A program made the position numbers and the translations under genes. From positions 119,314,421 through 119,378,420 of the forward strand of contig CM035806.1 of NCBI GenBank assembly GCA_020466095.1: a DNA stretch of 64,000 nucleotides, given 5' to 3'. The number at the start of each line of letters is the position of its first letter. The stretch's first letter is position 1. Under the pieces are notes generated by a model. That model worked only from the letters and a program-made list of their open reading frames with translations, was not told the DNA's origin and did not search any database. This DNA comes from Chlorops oryzae. Taxonomy: Eukaryota; Arthropoda; Insecta; Diptera; Chloropidae. Shown here in pieces: positions 44,309-53,721 of the stretch.

Positions 44309-44717
44309 ACAAGTTACAGTGTTATAGGCAGGCGAGCCTGACAATACAATACCCGACACACTATGCAAACATATATGTGTGTAAAAAAAATTTCACATGC
44401 CGACTTTCGTCCAATTCCCTTATGAATTGTGAGTGTAAGAGCCATTTTTCCAAAACCGCCCTTTTGTCACGCCCACTTTTCCAATTTTTGAAAATAACAC
44501 TTTTTATCTTAAAACCAGCTCAAATATCAAATTTAATCGAAATACCTCAAAAAGTGCAAGTTTTAGAGCAATTTTTAAGATTTTTAGAACAGACCCTAGT
44601 ACTGGAGGTACCTGAAAAAATGGTCCGATCATGCCCATTCTCGGACTTAATATTACTCATGTCACCCTGCATCTTCGTACCGAATTTCGTCAAGATAGCT
44701 CAACTCCTTCGATAATA
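44309..44717 (-). mobile_element. mini-me/DINE-like repeat, truncated copy
   Basis: Inverted relative to 38040. It begins GGCGAGCCTGACAATACAAT, keeps GTGGGCGTGAC-like, CCCTAGTACTGGAGGTACC and GATAGCTCAACTCCTTCG, and is cut at 44717 by a mariner-type end. Confidence 0.55.
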
Positions 44718-45060
44718 TTAGGTGTAGTAAAAAGAAATGAATGATTTTGATAAATTTTCAAAAAACATTTTTCGTATAAAATGTAAGCATTTACTAGAAA
44801 ATTGACGTACCAGTTAGGCTTGAGACATGTGATTCAATTAATTTCAATCAATATAAGGTAAGTATGCAGCACATTTTCTAAGAAAATAAGTACAAAATGG
44901 CGAAAAATTCGAAAAAAACCTCAAATTTGCAATATTTACACAAAATTTGACTGCCGCAGGTGAAAAATTTCGAATTTTTGAAAAAATGGCTATTCACAAC
45001 CTCGTGCATAGGTTATACTCATGTAGAATATTTTTTTCCAAATTCGATACACCCTAGTGT
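44718..45060 (+). mobile_element. mariner end fragment or mariner-derived MITE
   Basis: Begins TTAGGTGTAGTAAAAAGAAAT, the same end as the full mariner at 36091, inserted at TA in a mini-me-like copy. No transposase follows. A possible diverged other end (TACACCCTAGTG) lies near 45045-45057. Confidence 0.45.
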
Positions 45061-45563
45061 TTACTAATAATTTTTAGAAGGGATCTTCAGTTTATGCAAG
45101 TGGTCTATCGAGACTCAAACGTATAATGAAATAAAAAAAATTTAAATACGCTGATATGCCACTATAATTTGGAATTTAAAATATTCAACCTCTTCCACGA
45201 TAGCAAAATATTTTTTAAACAGGAAGGACTGTGCTGGATTTTTGGCGTCTTCAGATGATGATATGACACCTGATAGCTCGAGCTCCTCCGTTTGTCCTAT
45301 ATCTGCTCTATACATTTTTGAACTGGATGAGCCATCGTCATTAACAGCTCCATCCGATGTAAATAACCGTTTTCGCGTAGATTTAAGCACGGAATTGTCA
45401 CTTATTTCACACACTTCATCTTCAACAAATAAATTTGGTGACATAGACATTATAGACAATTGTTTTACACTTTAATATTATTATTGTCATTCCGCTGCAA
45501 TTTAAATTGCAATTAAAACAAGTAAGAGTGTTGTAGTCAGACGAGCCTGACAATACAATACCT

Positions 45564-45708
45564 AGCAGGAAAATGTATCCAGCATGACGAAGTCATCAGT
45601 TCTGTCATCTTGAAATATAGGTGACAGTGCACGACAGCATGCCACTCGGACCTATTTATCATCGAAGGCATCAATTTTGACTTAGCATGCAGGATAAATT
45701 TTCCTGCT
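45564..45708. mobile_element. 145-bp MITE-like inverted repeat
   Basis: AGCAGGAAAATGTATCCAGC at the left and the complement of AGCAGGAAAATTTATCCTGC at the right. No clear target duplication. It abuts a short mini-me-like end fragment (45525-45562). Confidence 0.45.
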
Positions 45709-46348
45709 GAGATGGTAAGTTATTGACTACACTAGCTTACAATCATTTTAATTCAACATTAAAAAAGTGAATGGAAAAATGAATTACAATTCCTTTCTTC
45801 TAATTCTTCAATGAATGAATTCATATTTTAATTCAATTCATATGAGATGAATGCCTTCAAGTTTTCTCAATTCGTTAAGAATGCATTCATATTTTAATCC
45901 AATTCATATTTTTGGGGAGATGAATGCATTCAAGTTTACTCAATTCTTTAAGAATGCATTCAAATTTTAATTCAATTCATCTTTTTGGGGAGATGAATGC
46001 ATTCAAAGTTTCTTAATTCGTTAAGAATGCATTCAAATTTTAATTCAATTCATATTTTTGGGGAGATGAATGCATTCAAGTTTTCTCAATTCTTTATGAA
46101 TGCATTCAAATTTTAATTCAATTCATATTTTTGGTGAATTGAATGCATTCCAAAAATCGAAATTCATTGTCTGAATGATTCACAGATTCATTCAAAAATG
46201 AATCATTCACTTACAGCTCTGCGAGTAAGCTTCAACTCTTTGTGGGCATCGTTTCCACCGTAATTGTCTCCTAAATATCCTGAAACGAAACTCTTATTGT
46301 CCGCAATGTAGTTCCGCGTGCGATATTAAGCACTTTACACAGGCGCCC

Positions 46349-47716
46349 GTGACGCGATCGCAATCCCGCCCTCCAATTACTTCTTCTTTGCGCGATATTA
46401 ATCAGCCGTTTACGTCACAGGCTCAAACCAATCCCACAGGGCAAGTACAGACTCCAATTCCATCGTCACAACCGACACAGGCTCAACAGTTACAAATGTC
46501 AGTGCAGACTAACCCCGTTTCAGAGCAGACTAGTGAAGGCGAGGATCTTCGCATCCGCAATATAGTGTCAGCGATAATTTCCGCTCGACATGTGTCCCTG
46601 TTTGAAAACTTTGAAAGTCGTGTAAGTGTCTTGGTGGAGCAGAGCATAGAAAAGTCCTTATCGCATATTATCAGTCGTATGAGCCTAACAAATTCCAGTG
46701 ATGCGCAACAAAATGTAGCTTACCAGTCACCAAACCCTAATATTTCAAATCGCAATTGGAATAACGATTTACCGAATGCTAGTCTTTCCTCCCCGCATCT
46801 TGTGGAAAGAGGGTTAAGTCCTTCTAGTTCTGTATCTCAGTCAAGTAAAATAGTCCACTTGATAGCCAGTTGGGACATCAAATTCGATGGGTCACCTAGG
46901 TTATCTGTAGAGAACTTCATCTATCGCATAGAAACGCAAGTAATCGATACCCTCGCCGGAAACTTTAATATTCTCTGTGGGCATTTGCAGGGATTGTTTA
47001 TAGGTGAAGCTAGGGACTGGTACTGGTGTTTCCGTCGCTCGGTTGATCGTGTCATATGGCCTCTTTTATGCCAAGCTTTGAGAGTTAATTTTGAGGAACA
47101 CAGATCAGACACCGACATCAAAGAAGCAATGCGAGCACGACGACAGGGCCCATCAGAATGCTTTGACGAGTTTAAAAACGCTGTTCTCAAGCTATCAGAA
47201 AGTCTCCACAACCCCATATCCGAGACGGAGCTAGTCGAGACGTTGCTACGTGGTTTACGTCCTCGTTTACGACAGCAGCTGTTATATGTGCCAATAGGTT
47301 CGATGGCAGAACTGCGTAGACTTTGCCTTAGAAATGAACACTTAATGAGTGAAATTTCGAAGACCAATAATGTTAACACGAATATAGTTGCTGGAACCTT
47401 AACCCGATACGCCCCTCGAAAACAAATAAATGAGGTGACTGAAGAATGCGAGGCTAAAATAATTGAAGACAGTATACCGGATGAAACAGACATATTGGAA
47501 GTCTCAAAACGTCCTGGCAATATAATATGCTGGAACTGTAGAGTCGAAGGTCACCGTTACTATGATTGTGTAGGGGAGCGAACGGTATTCTGTTACGGAT
47601 GTGGTAAACCGGGAATCTATAAACCGAACTGTAAATTCTGCAATCCGGGAAACTCGAAAGCGAGCGAGGACATGAACAACAGTCTTCGCCAGGACCTATT
47701 GCCAAGGAAAGCCTAA
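46349..47716 (+). CDS. gag: Gag of Ulysses/Osvaldo-like Gypsy element
   Basis: 455 codons. Gag forms the retrotransposon particle and packages RNA. The capsid-like core runs from WDIKFDGSPRLSVENFIYRI through ARDWYW and MRARRQGPSECFDEFKNAVL to LLRGLRPRLRQQLL (about residues 175-310). The C-terminus has one good zinc knuckle, CWNCRVEGHRYYDC (CX2CX4HX4C), and a second lacking the histidine, CYGCGKPGIYKPNC. Such a pair is typical of the Osvaldo/Ulysses lineage. The frame starts at GTG where MTRSQSR would be expected. Flies do not normally start at GTG, so the start codon seems mutated or lost. Confidence 0.75.
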   Translation: MTRSQSRPPITSSLRDINQPFTSQAQTNPTGQVQTPIPSSQPTQAQQLQMSVQTNPVSEQTSEGEDLRIRNIVSAIISARHVSLFENFESRVSVLVEQSIEKSLSHIISRMSLTNSSDAQQNVAYQSPNPNISNRNWNNDLPNASLSSPHLVERGLSPSSSVSQSSKIVHLIASWDIKFDGSPRLSVENFIYRIETQVIDTLAGNFNILCGHLQGLFIGEARDWYWCFRRSVDRVIWPLLCQALRVNFEEHRSDTDIKEAMRARRQGPSECFDEFKNAVLKLSESLHNPISETELVETLLRGLRPRLRQQLLYVPIGSMAELRRLCLRNEHLMSEISKTNNVNTNIVAGTLTRYAPRKQINEVTEECEAKIIEDSIPDETDILEVSKRPGNIICWNCRVEGHRYYDCVGERTVFCYGCGKPGIYKPNCKFCNPGNSKASEDMNNSLRQDLLPRKA

Positions 47717-48290
47717 AATTGCCAATTTCTCAGTCAACTAAGTGCTTATTCAATATAATACCTTACGAAGAGCGTATTAAAAGATATCTTTTTCACAAAG
47801 ATCGAATTTTTAAAGAGAATTCTGCGATAAACAAAAGGAGGTCAAATAGATCGTCTGTCCGTATAAGGAAATTTTGGGAAAGTGTCCGAAATCACAAGAA
47901 TAAGCTTAGCTATTATATTAACACTATACAACACAAGCAAAATGATTTGCGCGCATATGGTCAAAGCCACGAGAACTGAAACCAAAGTAAAAAAAATTTT
48001 TTTTAAAATATCGTTTAAATTTTTTTTTTTCCGAACGACCTCATCCCATTGCATCGGGAAACGTGAATTTCACACAATTAGAAACATAGTAGGATGGGTA
48101 TTGCTCGTGTTTCGCAACAATGGAAAACATTTCTGGGTCGGAGAAAAAAGTAAATATATTAGATATATTTTAAATTTTTATGCTGTTAGTCTCTATTTCA
48201 AAATAATATGGTTGATTTTAACTGAAAACGTAAAGAGTTTAAAAAAAAATGCGTTCGGTGAATGTATTTGATGGCACTGAAATGTAGGAA
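47717..48290 (+). other. Gag-pol junction remnant
   Basis: The sequence after the gag stop can be read as a basic linker (ERIKRYLFHKDRIF; RSNRSSVRIRKFWESVRN), similar to the region between gag and protease in this lineage. Retroelement similarity fades near 47960 and the stretch 47980-48290 shows nothing recognisable. Pol resumes near 51365. Confidence 0.4.
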
Positions 48291-48298
48291 ATTTTCGT

Positions 48299-48482
48299 GT
48301 AACGTGCGACACCAGAATTTAAAAAAAATGTTTTTCGCATAGTTCAAGAAGTTAACAAACTGAATCAAGCAGATTTTTTTTTGAGTATTTTTAGTCTACT
48401 TTTTGAATCAATATTGAAATTATTCAAATATAGCAGCCACAACAACCTACAAAGCCAACGAATATGTGTAACGTGCGACACT
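48299..48482 (+). repeat. Spaced motif array C, left part
   Basis: GTAACGTGCGACAC starts at 48299 and 48468 (169 bp apart) in otherwise non-repeated AT-rich DNA. Four further copies lie at 50965-51361. Confidence 0.6.
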
Positions 48483-48499
48483 TTCATTTTTGGTTATTA

Positions 48500-48665
48500 T
48501 TATGAAGCACAAAATATTCGCGAATGATGGTCACGGTCAAATTTAAACCGTAAGAGAGCATTAAGTCTAGCTGCGATACACTCAATTCCAAATAGTGCAA
48601 ATGAAATTTTTGCGAATTTCGCGAATTGTGGTCATGGTCAAAATTTTACCATAAGTGACCACTTT
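48500..48665 (-). repeat. Helitron-related noncoding fragment
   Basis: TTTTTGCGAATTTCGCGAAT and TTGTGGTCATGG match the noncoding ends of the Helitron near 2670-2830 and 18290-18430. It is a short solo fragment without termini. Confidence 0.45.
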
Positions 48666-49083
48666 ATATGGCGGCTAACTGCACAATCAGAAGAAGCCAA
48701 AAATCCGTTTATATACAGATATGAGAATAAGAGAAAGAGTGGTTTTTTCTTATGTGTATAATGATGACCATTGTAATACCCAATAAACATTAATGTAAGC
48801 CCACTTACAAATAATTGTTTTCCAAACATTATATTCAATGTTTTCCAAACTAGTTTGCGAAAATTACGTTTCCCAAACATTTCGTAATGTATTTACAATC
48901 GCTTTGTAGCACATTTGTAAAAAATGAAATGTACAATGCTTTTGTAAGCTCTGTTGTCTAGGCGACAGAGAAAACAGTTATATTTTTTGTTTTGCTTGCA
49001 TATTTCTTTTCGTCTTTGCATTCATTATCGTTTGTAGCTGGTGGTAGCGTGGCTAGTTTTAAGAGGAGTTTTTAAAGGTAAAA

Positions 49084-49417
49084 TGCCTTACAAATATAAA
49101 AAAGCGTGCGAAAAAGGAGCAGTGAGATAATAAAATTAATAAAACTCGATGAAAATGTGATCTGTGAACCATCAACTAGTGGAAATAGAAGCATTCGCCC
49201 AAGCTCTCCAGATTTTGTTTCGTCAGAGAGCAGTGAAGAAAGTGAACGTGAAGAGAGTGATGAAAATTTCTTAGAAAAATCTGCTATTGAAAGCATAAAA
49301 AATGATTTGGCAAAATGTTTTATAAAACACCAAATTTCGACTGCTGCTGCAAATGAAATTTTACAAATTGTAGGAAGAGTTGTAGATGATCTACCTAAAA
49401 ACGGACCATCAATGTAA
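49084..49417 (+). pseudogene. Remnant of an uncharacterised transposon protein
   Basis: The start MPYKYKKACEKGAV is followed, after a one-base shift near 49125, by an acidic serine-rich segment (SSPDFVSSESSEESEREESD). A short helical C-terminal part follows (FIKHQISTAAANEILQIVGR, then DDLPKNGPSM). The pattern of a basic start, a serine-rich acidic linker and an ISxxAxxEIL helix ending in LPK is one I associate with N-terminal parts of uncharacterised insect transposon proteins. No function can be given. The rest of the protein is missing. Confidence 0.35.
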
Positions 49418-50200
49418 TGGATATTTCAGCATATATATATATATTTTTTTTTTTTAAACAATTCATTTAATTTATTGGATCACTCCTTTAGGATAGGAGT
49501 CTATCAATAATTTATAAAATCTTACACCTAAAGTTAACAATTACATATCACAGAGCATATTCAGATTTGAAGAATCCTTTATGGGATGTAATTTTTAGAT
49601 AATTACGTGCCTTTTCGCTGGAGCTAGGCTTTTATGATGTGTGTGTAGGAGCACATGTAATTGAGAACGGTGTTGGAGAGCTTAATATAAAGCTCAGTAA
49701 GGTGGTTATGCAGTGGATTACCCGGGAGAATGTAGATTTTTTGACTTTATAGCTAGGAAAGCTGTTGTTTTTGGAAGTGCATGGATTGCACTCCGAAAAC
49801 CGCGTCGGCAATCAGCTAGGAGAGCTGTGTTGTTGAATGTGCATGGATTGCACTCCGAAAACCGCGTCGGCTAAATATATATATATATAATACACATATT
49901 TATGCATATATATATATAATACACATGTACTGTACATATTTTCAAGAATTAATTTTTAATTTTATTAATTTTCTGCTTTTAAGTTTGTAAAAAAATAATT
50001 AAAAAAACAAAAAACGGACCATCAATGTAATGGATATTTCAGCATATATATAAATATATATTTAATACACATATTTATGCATATATATATATAATACACA
50101 TGTACTGTACATATTTTCTAGAATTAATTTTTAATTTATTAATTTTTTGATTTTAAGTTTGTAAAAAAATAAATTTAAAATAAAAAAAAACAAAAAATAT
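49398..50200 (+). repeat. Tandem duplication, one copy hit by a LINE
   Basis: AAACGGACCATCAATGTAAT to TTAAGTTTGTAAAAAAATAA occurs twice in tandem (from 49398 and from about 50012). The first copy carries a LINE fragment, so the second shows the empty site. Confidence 0.65.
49444..49871 (-). mobile_element. 5'-truncated LINE 3' end
   Basis: A T-run (49444-49455) marks the poly(A) on the minus strand. The body ends near 49871 with two tandem copies of GTGCATGGATTGCACTCCGA plus AAACCGCGTCGG. It has no coding sequence. The family differs from the Jockey LINE at 22104. Confidence 0.55.
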
Positions 50201-50557
50201 TAATTGAAACTATCTTTTTATTTTGTTTGGGATAACATTTACTTCTAACTTGGAAGTAAATAAAAATATAAATTTATCACAAGCTTTCCAACTTCTTTAT
50301 TATGAGTTGCTTAATAAAGCTTATTTCCAAATATTTTCCAAACATGAATACAATTGTTTAATAAGGGATCCCTTTTGCTTATCCGATAGTTGGAAGTAAA
50401 CAAGTTACAATGCTTACCATAAAGATTTTCCAAACGCTACGTTTACGAATGTAAGCTTATAGTAAGTTTGTAGTAAGTTTAAATTGTTTATTGGGTAGCG
50501 AGTCCAAATTTTTTTCAGCCAAAGCTGTAGACACACCAATAGGCTGGGATGTATAAT

Positions 50558-50856
50558 AAAAAATTGGTGTCTGTAGTCAATTTACGGACGATAGTTTTAC
50601 GTGATAACGTCATAAAACAATCACTATGTACGTAAAATGGAGCGTTCAAGTTCACGTACGCTATTTTTGACGATTTTTGAAAATCTCTTAGAATTAATAA
50701 TTGAAAAGTTAGCAAATAAGTCTCATTTTGTAATTTGTTTGGCGATTTTTAATATAAGTATAAAATATAAAATAATATTCATACTTCACTTTTTAAATTA
50801 ATATTGTATATTAAAGTTTTCAAAATCAAAATCAATGTCATGCATACATATACTTA
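50558..50856 (+). repeat. ATTGGTGTCTGTA repeat, copy 2 (uninterrupted)
   Basis: Aligns with 31145-32328 without the hAT-like insertion; the empty site is near 50770 (AAAATAATATTC). Confidence 0.75.
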
Positions 50857-50964
50857 ACGTGCAAAGTGAAAAATTACAACACATTTTTCGTTTTTCAAAT
50901 ATTTCAGTTGGAATATCCGCTTAATAACCTTTTTTTCCTCTTTATACAGAAATAAAATCGAAAG

Positions 50965-51361
50965 GTAACGGGCGACACTTTTTTGTGTAACGTGCAACAC
51001 CGCCTGTTTACGGCCATATAACCAAAATACCAATATATTTTGGAGGAAGTTGTTTTTAATTTCATATCTTTGATCCTTCAGCTTGAATAAAATAAATAGA
51101 AACACAGATTTTCACCGCTATAATCGCTAAGTTTTCAATAAGTGTGCATCAACCTCAAAAAACACTTCCAAATTTCTGTAACGTGCGACACCACTCTAAT
51201 CTTCTACAGATCCGAAACGACAACAGATATCCAAAAATTTTGTTCCTAGGAAATGTAGGCCTTCAAAAGCTTTATCGATTGCAAAAAAAAAGTTATGACC
51301 TTTACCTAGTTCTTTCCAAAATTTTTAACAAAAATATGCGTACGAATGTAACGTGCAACAC
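50965..51361 (+). repeat. Spaced motif array C, right part
   Basis: GTAACGGGCGACAC (50965), GTAACGTGCAACAC (50987), GTAACGTGCGACAC (51178) and GTAACGTGCAACAC (51348): intervals of 22, 191 and 170 bp. Intervening DNA is not repeated. Confidence 0.6.
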
Positions 51362-51398
51362 TTTGGCTTTGACCATATGCGGAAATAGTTATAAGAGG

Positions 51399-53678
51399 AA
51401 TGAAGAAGTCGTGCCTTTTAGACAGCGGTGCCGAAGTATCTTGCGTTGGTGGTTCTTTTGCAAACTAAATAATAATATAAGAAGTATAAAGCATAATTTA
51501 ATCTTAGGTGTTAACTTTTGGGGCAAATTTTAAATCGCACCAACTGTAATAGCTTCACTCGACAAAGACCTAATCGAAGATCCCGTATTAGTTGACTTGA
51601 ACGAATCACAAAAACATCAACTGCAGAGAATAAAGAACCTGTTCCCCTCATTCGAAAAGGAAGGTTTAGGTAGAACAAAACTTCTAGAGTATGAAATTGA
51701 ATAAGAACCCAATACCCGTCCTATTAAACAGCGATACTTCCCTATTTCGCCGGCTATAGAAAAGTTATTCCACCAAGAAGTCGATGAAATGTTAAAACTT
51801 GACGTTATTGAAGAGAGTGCAAATAGTCCGTGGTCTAGTCCCGTTGTTCTAATTAAAAAACCTAAAAAAATGTGCTTCTGTTTAGATTCGAGGAAAGTAA
51901 ACAGTTTTACCATAGAGGATGCCTATCCTCTCCCACACTTAGAAGGTATCCTAAATCGCTTGCCCAAAGCCAAATTTATAACCTCCTTAGATCTACGGCG
52001 CGCGTTTTGGAAAATTCCGCTTGCGGAAAAATCCCGGGATATGACTTGCTTCACGGTTCCGAACAGGCCGTTATACCGTTATAAAGTATTGCCATTTGGG
52101 TTATGCAACGCGCCGCAAGCTCTGTGCCGCCTTATGGATCGGGTCATCCCACCAAGCGTGAAAAGCGAAGTATTCGTTTATCTGGATGACCTCCTTATAG
52201 TTTCATCTAAATTTGAACGACATATGGATGTTATTTCCGAAGTTGCATGCGATTTAAGACGAGCAGGCCTGACTATCAACGTTGAAAAGAGCAAATTTTG
52301 CATTCGGGAAATTAGATATCTAGGCTACATTGTAGGAAATGGCACCTTGCGTTTAGACCCCGGGAAAATTTTCGCAATCGCAGACTACCCAGCACCTACT
52401 ACTGTCAAACAGCTACGTCGATTTTAAGGTATGACTGGGTGGTATAGAAGATTTGTAAGCAATTATGCTGCCTTAACAACTCCATTGACTGACCTGCTAA
52501 AGAAAAGTAAAGGGTTTAAATGGAATGATGATGCCCAAAATTCCTATACAAACGAACCGAGCATCCGAATGGAGACATAGTCAGTGAGTCGTTCAATTGG
52601 AAACTTTGGGTACCTCGAAAACTAACCCAAGAGGTAATTATGAACGCCCACGATCCCCCTAACCGAAGTCATTGTGGTGTAGGCAAAACCCTTGAATTCA
52701 TCAAACGAAACCTTTATTGGCCAAACATGACAGTTGATGTGAAGGAAAACATTAATAAATGCGATATATGCCAGCAAACGAAAGCGCCAAATACAATTTT
52801 AAGACCTCCCATGAAATCCCAATACTCGATACAAAGGGCGTTCCAAAAATTGTACCTGGACTTTCTAGGGCCTTATCCACGCTCCAAAGCAGGCAATATA
52901 GGAATTTTAATTGTCCTCGACCACTTAACCAAATTTCCTTTTATAAAACCCGTAAAGAAATTCACCACAAGCGTTGTTATCGACTATCTGAAAGATTCCA
53001 TTTTTAATCATTTCGGAACACCCGAAACAGTGATGAGCGATAATGGTAAACAGTTTAAAGCAACCCACTTCCATGAATTTCTAAAGAAAAAAAAACGTCA
53101 AGCATACTTTCACGGCAGTCTACAGTCCACAGGCAAATGCTAGCGAACGAGTTAATCGTTCAATTCTGGCTGCAATTCGAGCATTTATCTCCAAAGATCA
53201 TGCCACTTGGGATCTACATCTTACTGATATAGGCGAAGCCCTAAGGAGCTCCATACATCAAACCATAGGCTGTTCCCCCTATTTTGCTGTCTTTGGACAA
53301 CAAATGGTTTCAAATTGCAATGACTACCAATTACTTAGAAAACTTCATGGATTCGAGGGCGAAATTCTTAACAAACCCGATAGGCTGAATGTCATTCGCC
53401 AAAAGTTGAAGGAAAATATAGCTAGTGCTTTTGATAAGTCATCAAAACGCTACAATCTACGTAGCTCCTCAAAAACGTTTAAAGTGGGTGACTGCGTATA
53501 CCGCCGCAATTTTGTGCAGAGCAACGCTACCAAAAGATATAATTCTAAGCTAGCTCCAAAATTCATTAAGGCAACGGTAATAGACGTACGTGGTAACTCA
53601 TTGTACCAGCTACAAGACGTAGACAGCGATCAAATAGAAATTTATCATCAAAAAGATATAAAGCCTAGTGATACGTAA
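51399..53678 (+). pseudogene. pol: Pol of Ulysses/Osvaldo-like Gypsy element, degraded
   Basis: In order: protease (LLDSGAEVSCVGG at about 51415-51450); reverse transcriptase about 51567-52427 with an in-frame TAA at 51702-51704, then LDLRRAFWKIPL, LPFGLCNAPQALCRLM and the catalytic YLDD (VFVYLDDLLIV). A stop follows LRRF at 52425. RNase H is deleted: sequence jumps from KKSKGFKWNDDAQ to the integrase. The integrase has a zinc-binding HHCC region (CGVGKTLEFIKRNLYWPN..CDICQQTKA), D in YLDFLGPY, D in VMSDNGKQF and, after a frameshift in an A-run near 53090, E in NASERVNRSI. The C-terminal part (53304-53678) ends KLAPKFIKATVIDV..LYQLQDVD. The element cannot move on its own. Confidence 0.8.
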
Positions 53679-53721
53679 GCTACCTTTTTCAAGTTCATCT
53701 ACCGTGCAGCTAAACTTGCGC

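Larger units (their letters stand above)
40302..46221 (-). mobile_element. hAT transposon with long tandem-repeat arms
   Basis: Ends GAGAGCTGTAAACGAATG and CAGAGCTGTAAGTGAATG are inverted and continue GATTCATTTTTG. Each arm (40302 to about 40720; about 45770 to 46221) holds about six tandem ~72-bp units, inverted between arms, with AATGCATTCATCTCCCCAAA. An 8-bp duplication is not preserved. It encodes a BED-finger hAT transposase (minus strand), now broken. Nested in it: MITEs at 40744, 42026 and 45564, a mini-me-like copy at 44309 and a mariner-end fragment at 44718. Confidence 0.75.
48779..50495 (+). mobile_element. 1.7-kb TA-target element with CCCAATAAAC ends
   Basis: Ends CCCAATAAACATTAATGTAA and CCCAATAAACAATTTAAAC are inverted, with TA on both sides (48777-48778 and 50496-50497). 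Both ends are followed by ACTTACAAA-like and TTTTCCAAAC repeats. It contains a small protein-coding remnant (49084-49417), a tandem duplication and a LINE fragment. The TA target suggests a Tc1/mariner-type or similar element, but the end sequence is not one I recognise. Confidence 0.6.

Noticed and set aside
46921..47520. 199-codon minus-strand frame
   Set aside because: Exact antisense shadow of the gag gene, with no similarity of its own.
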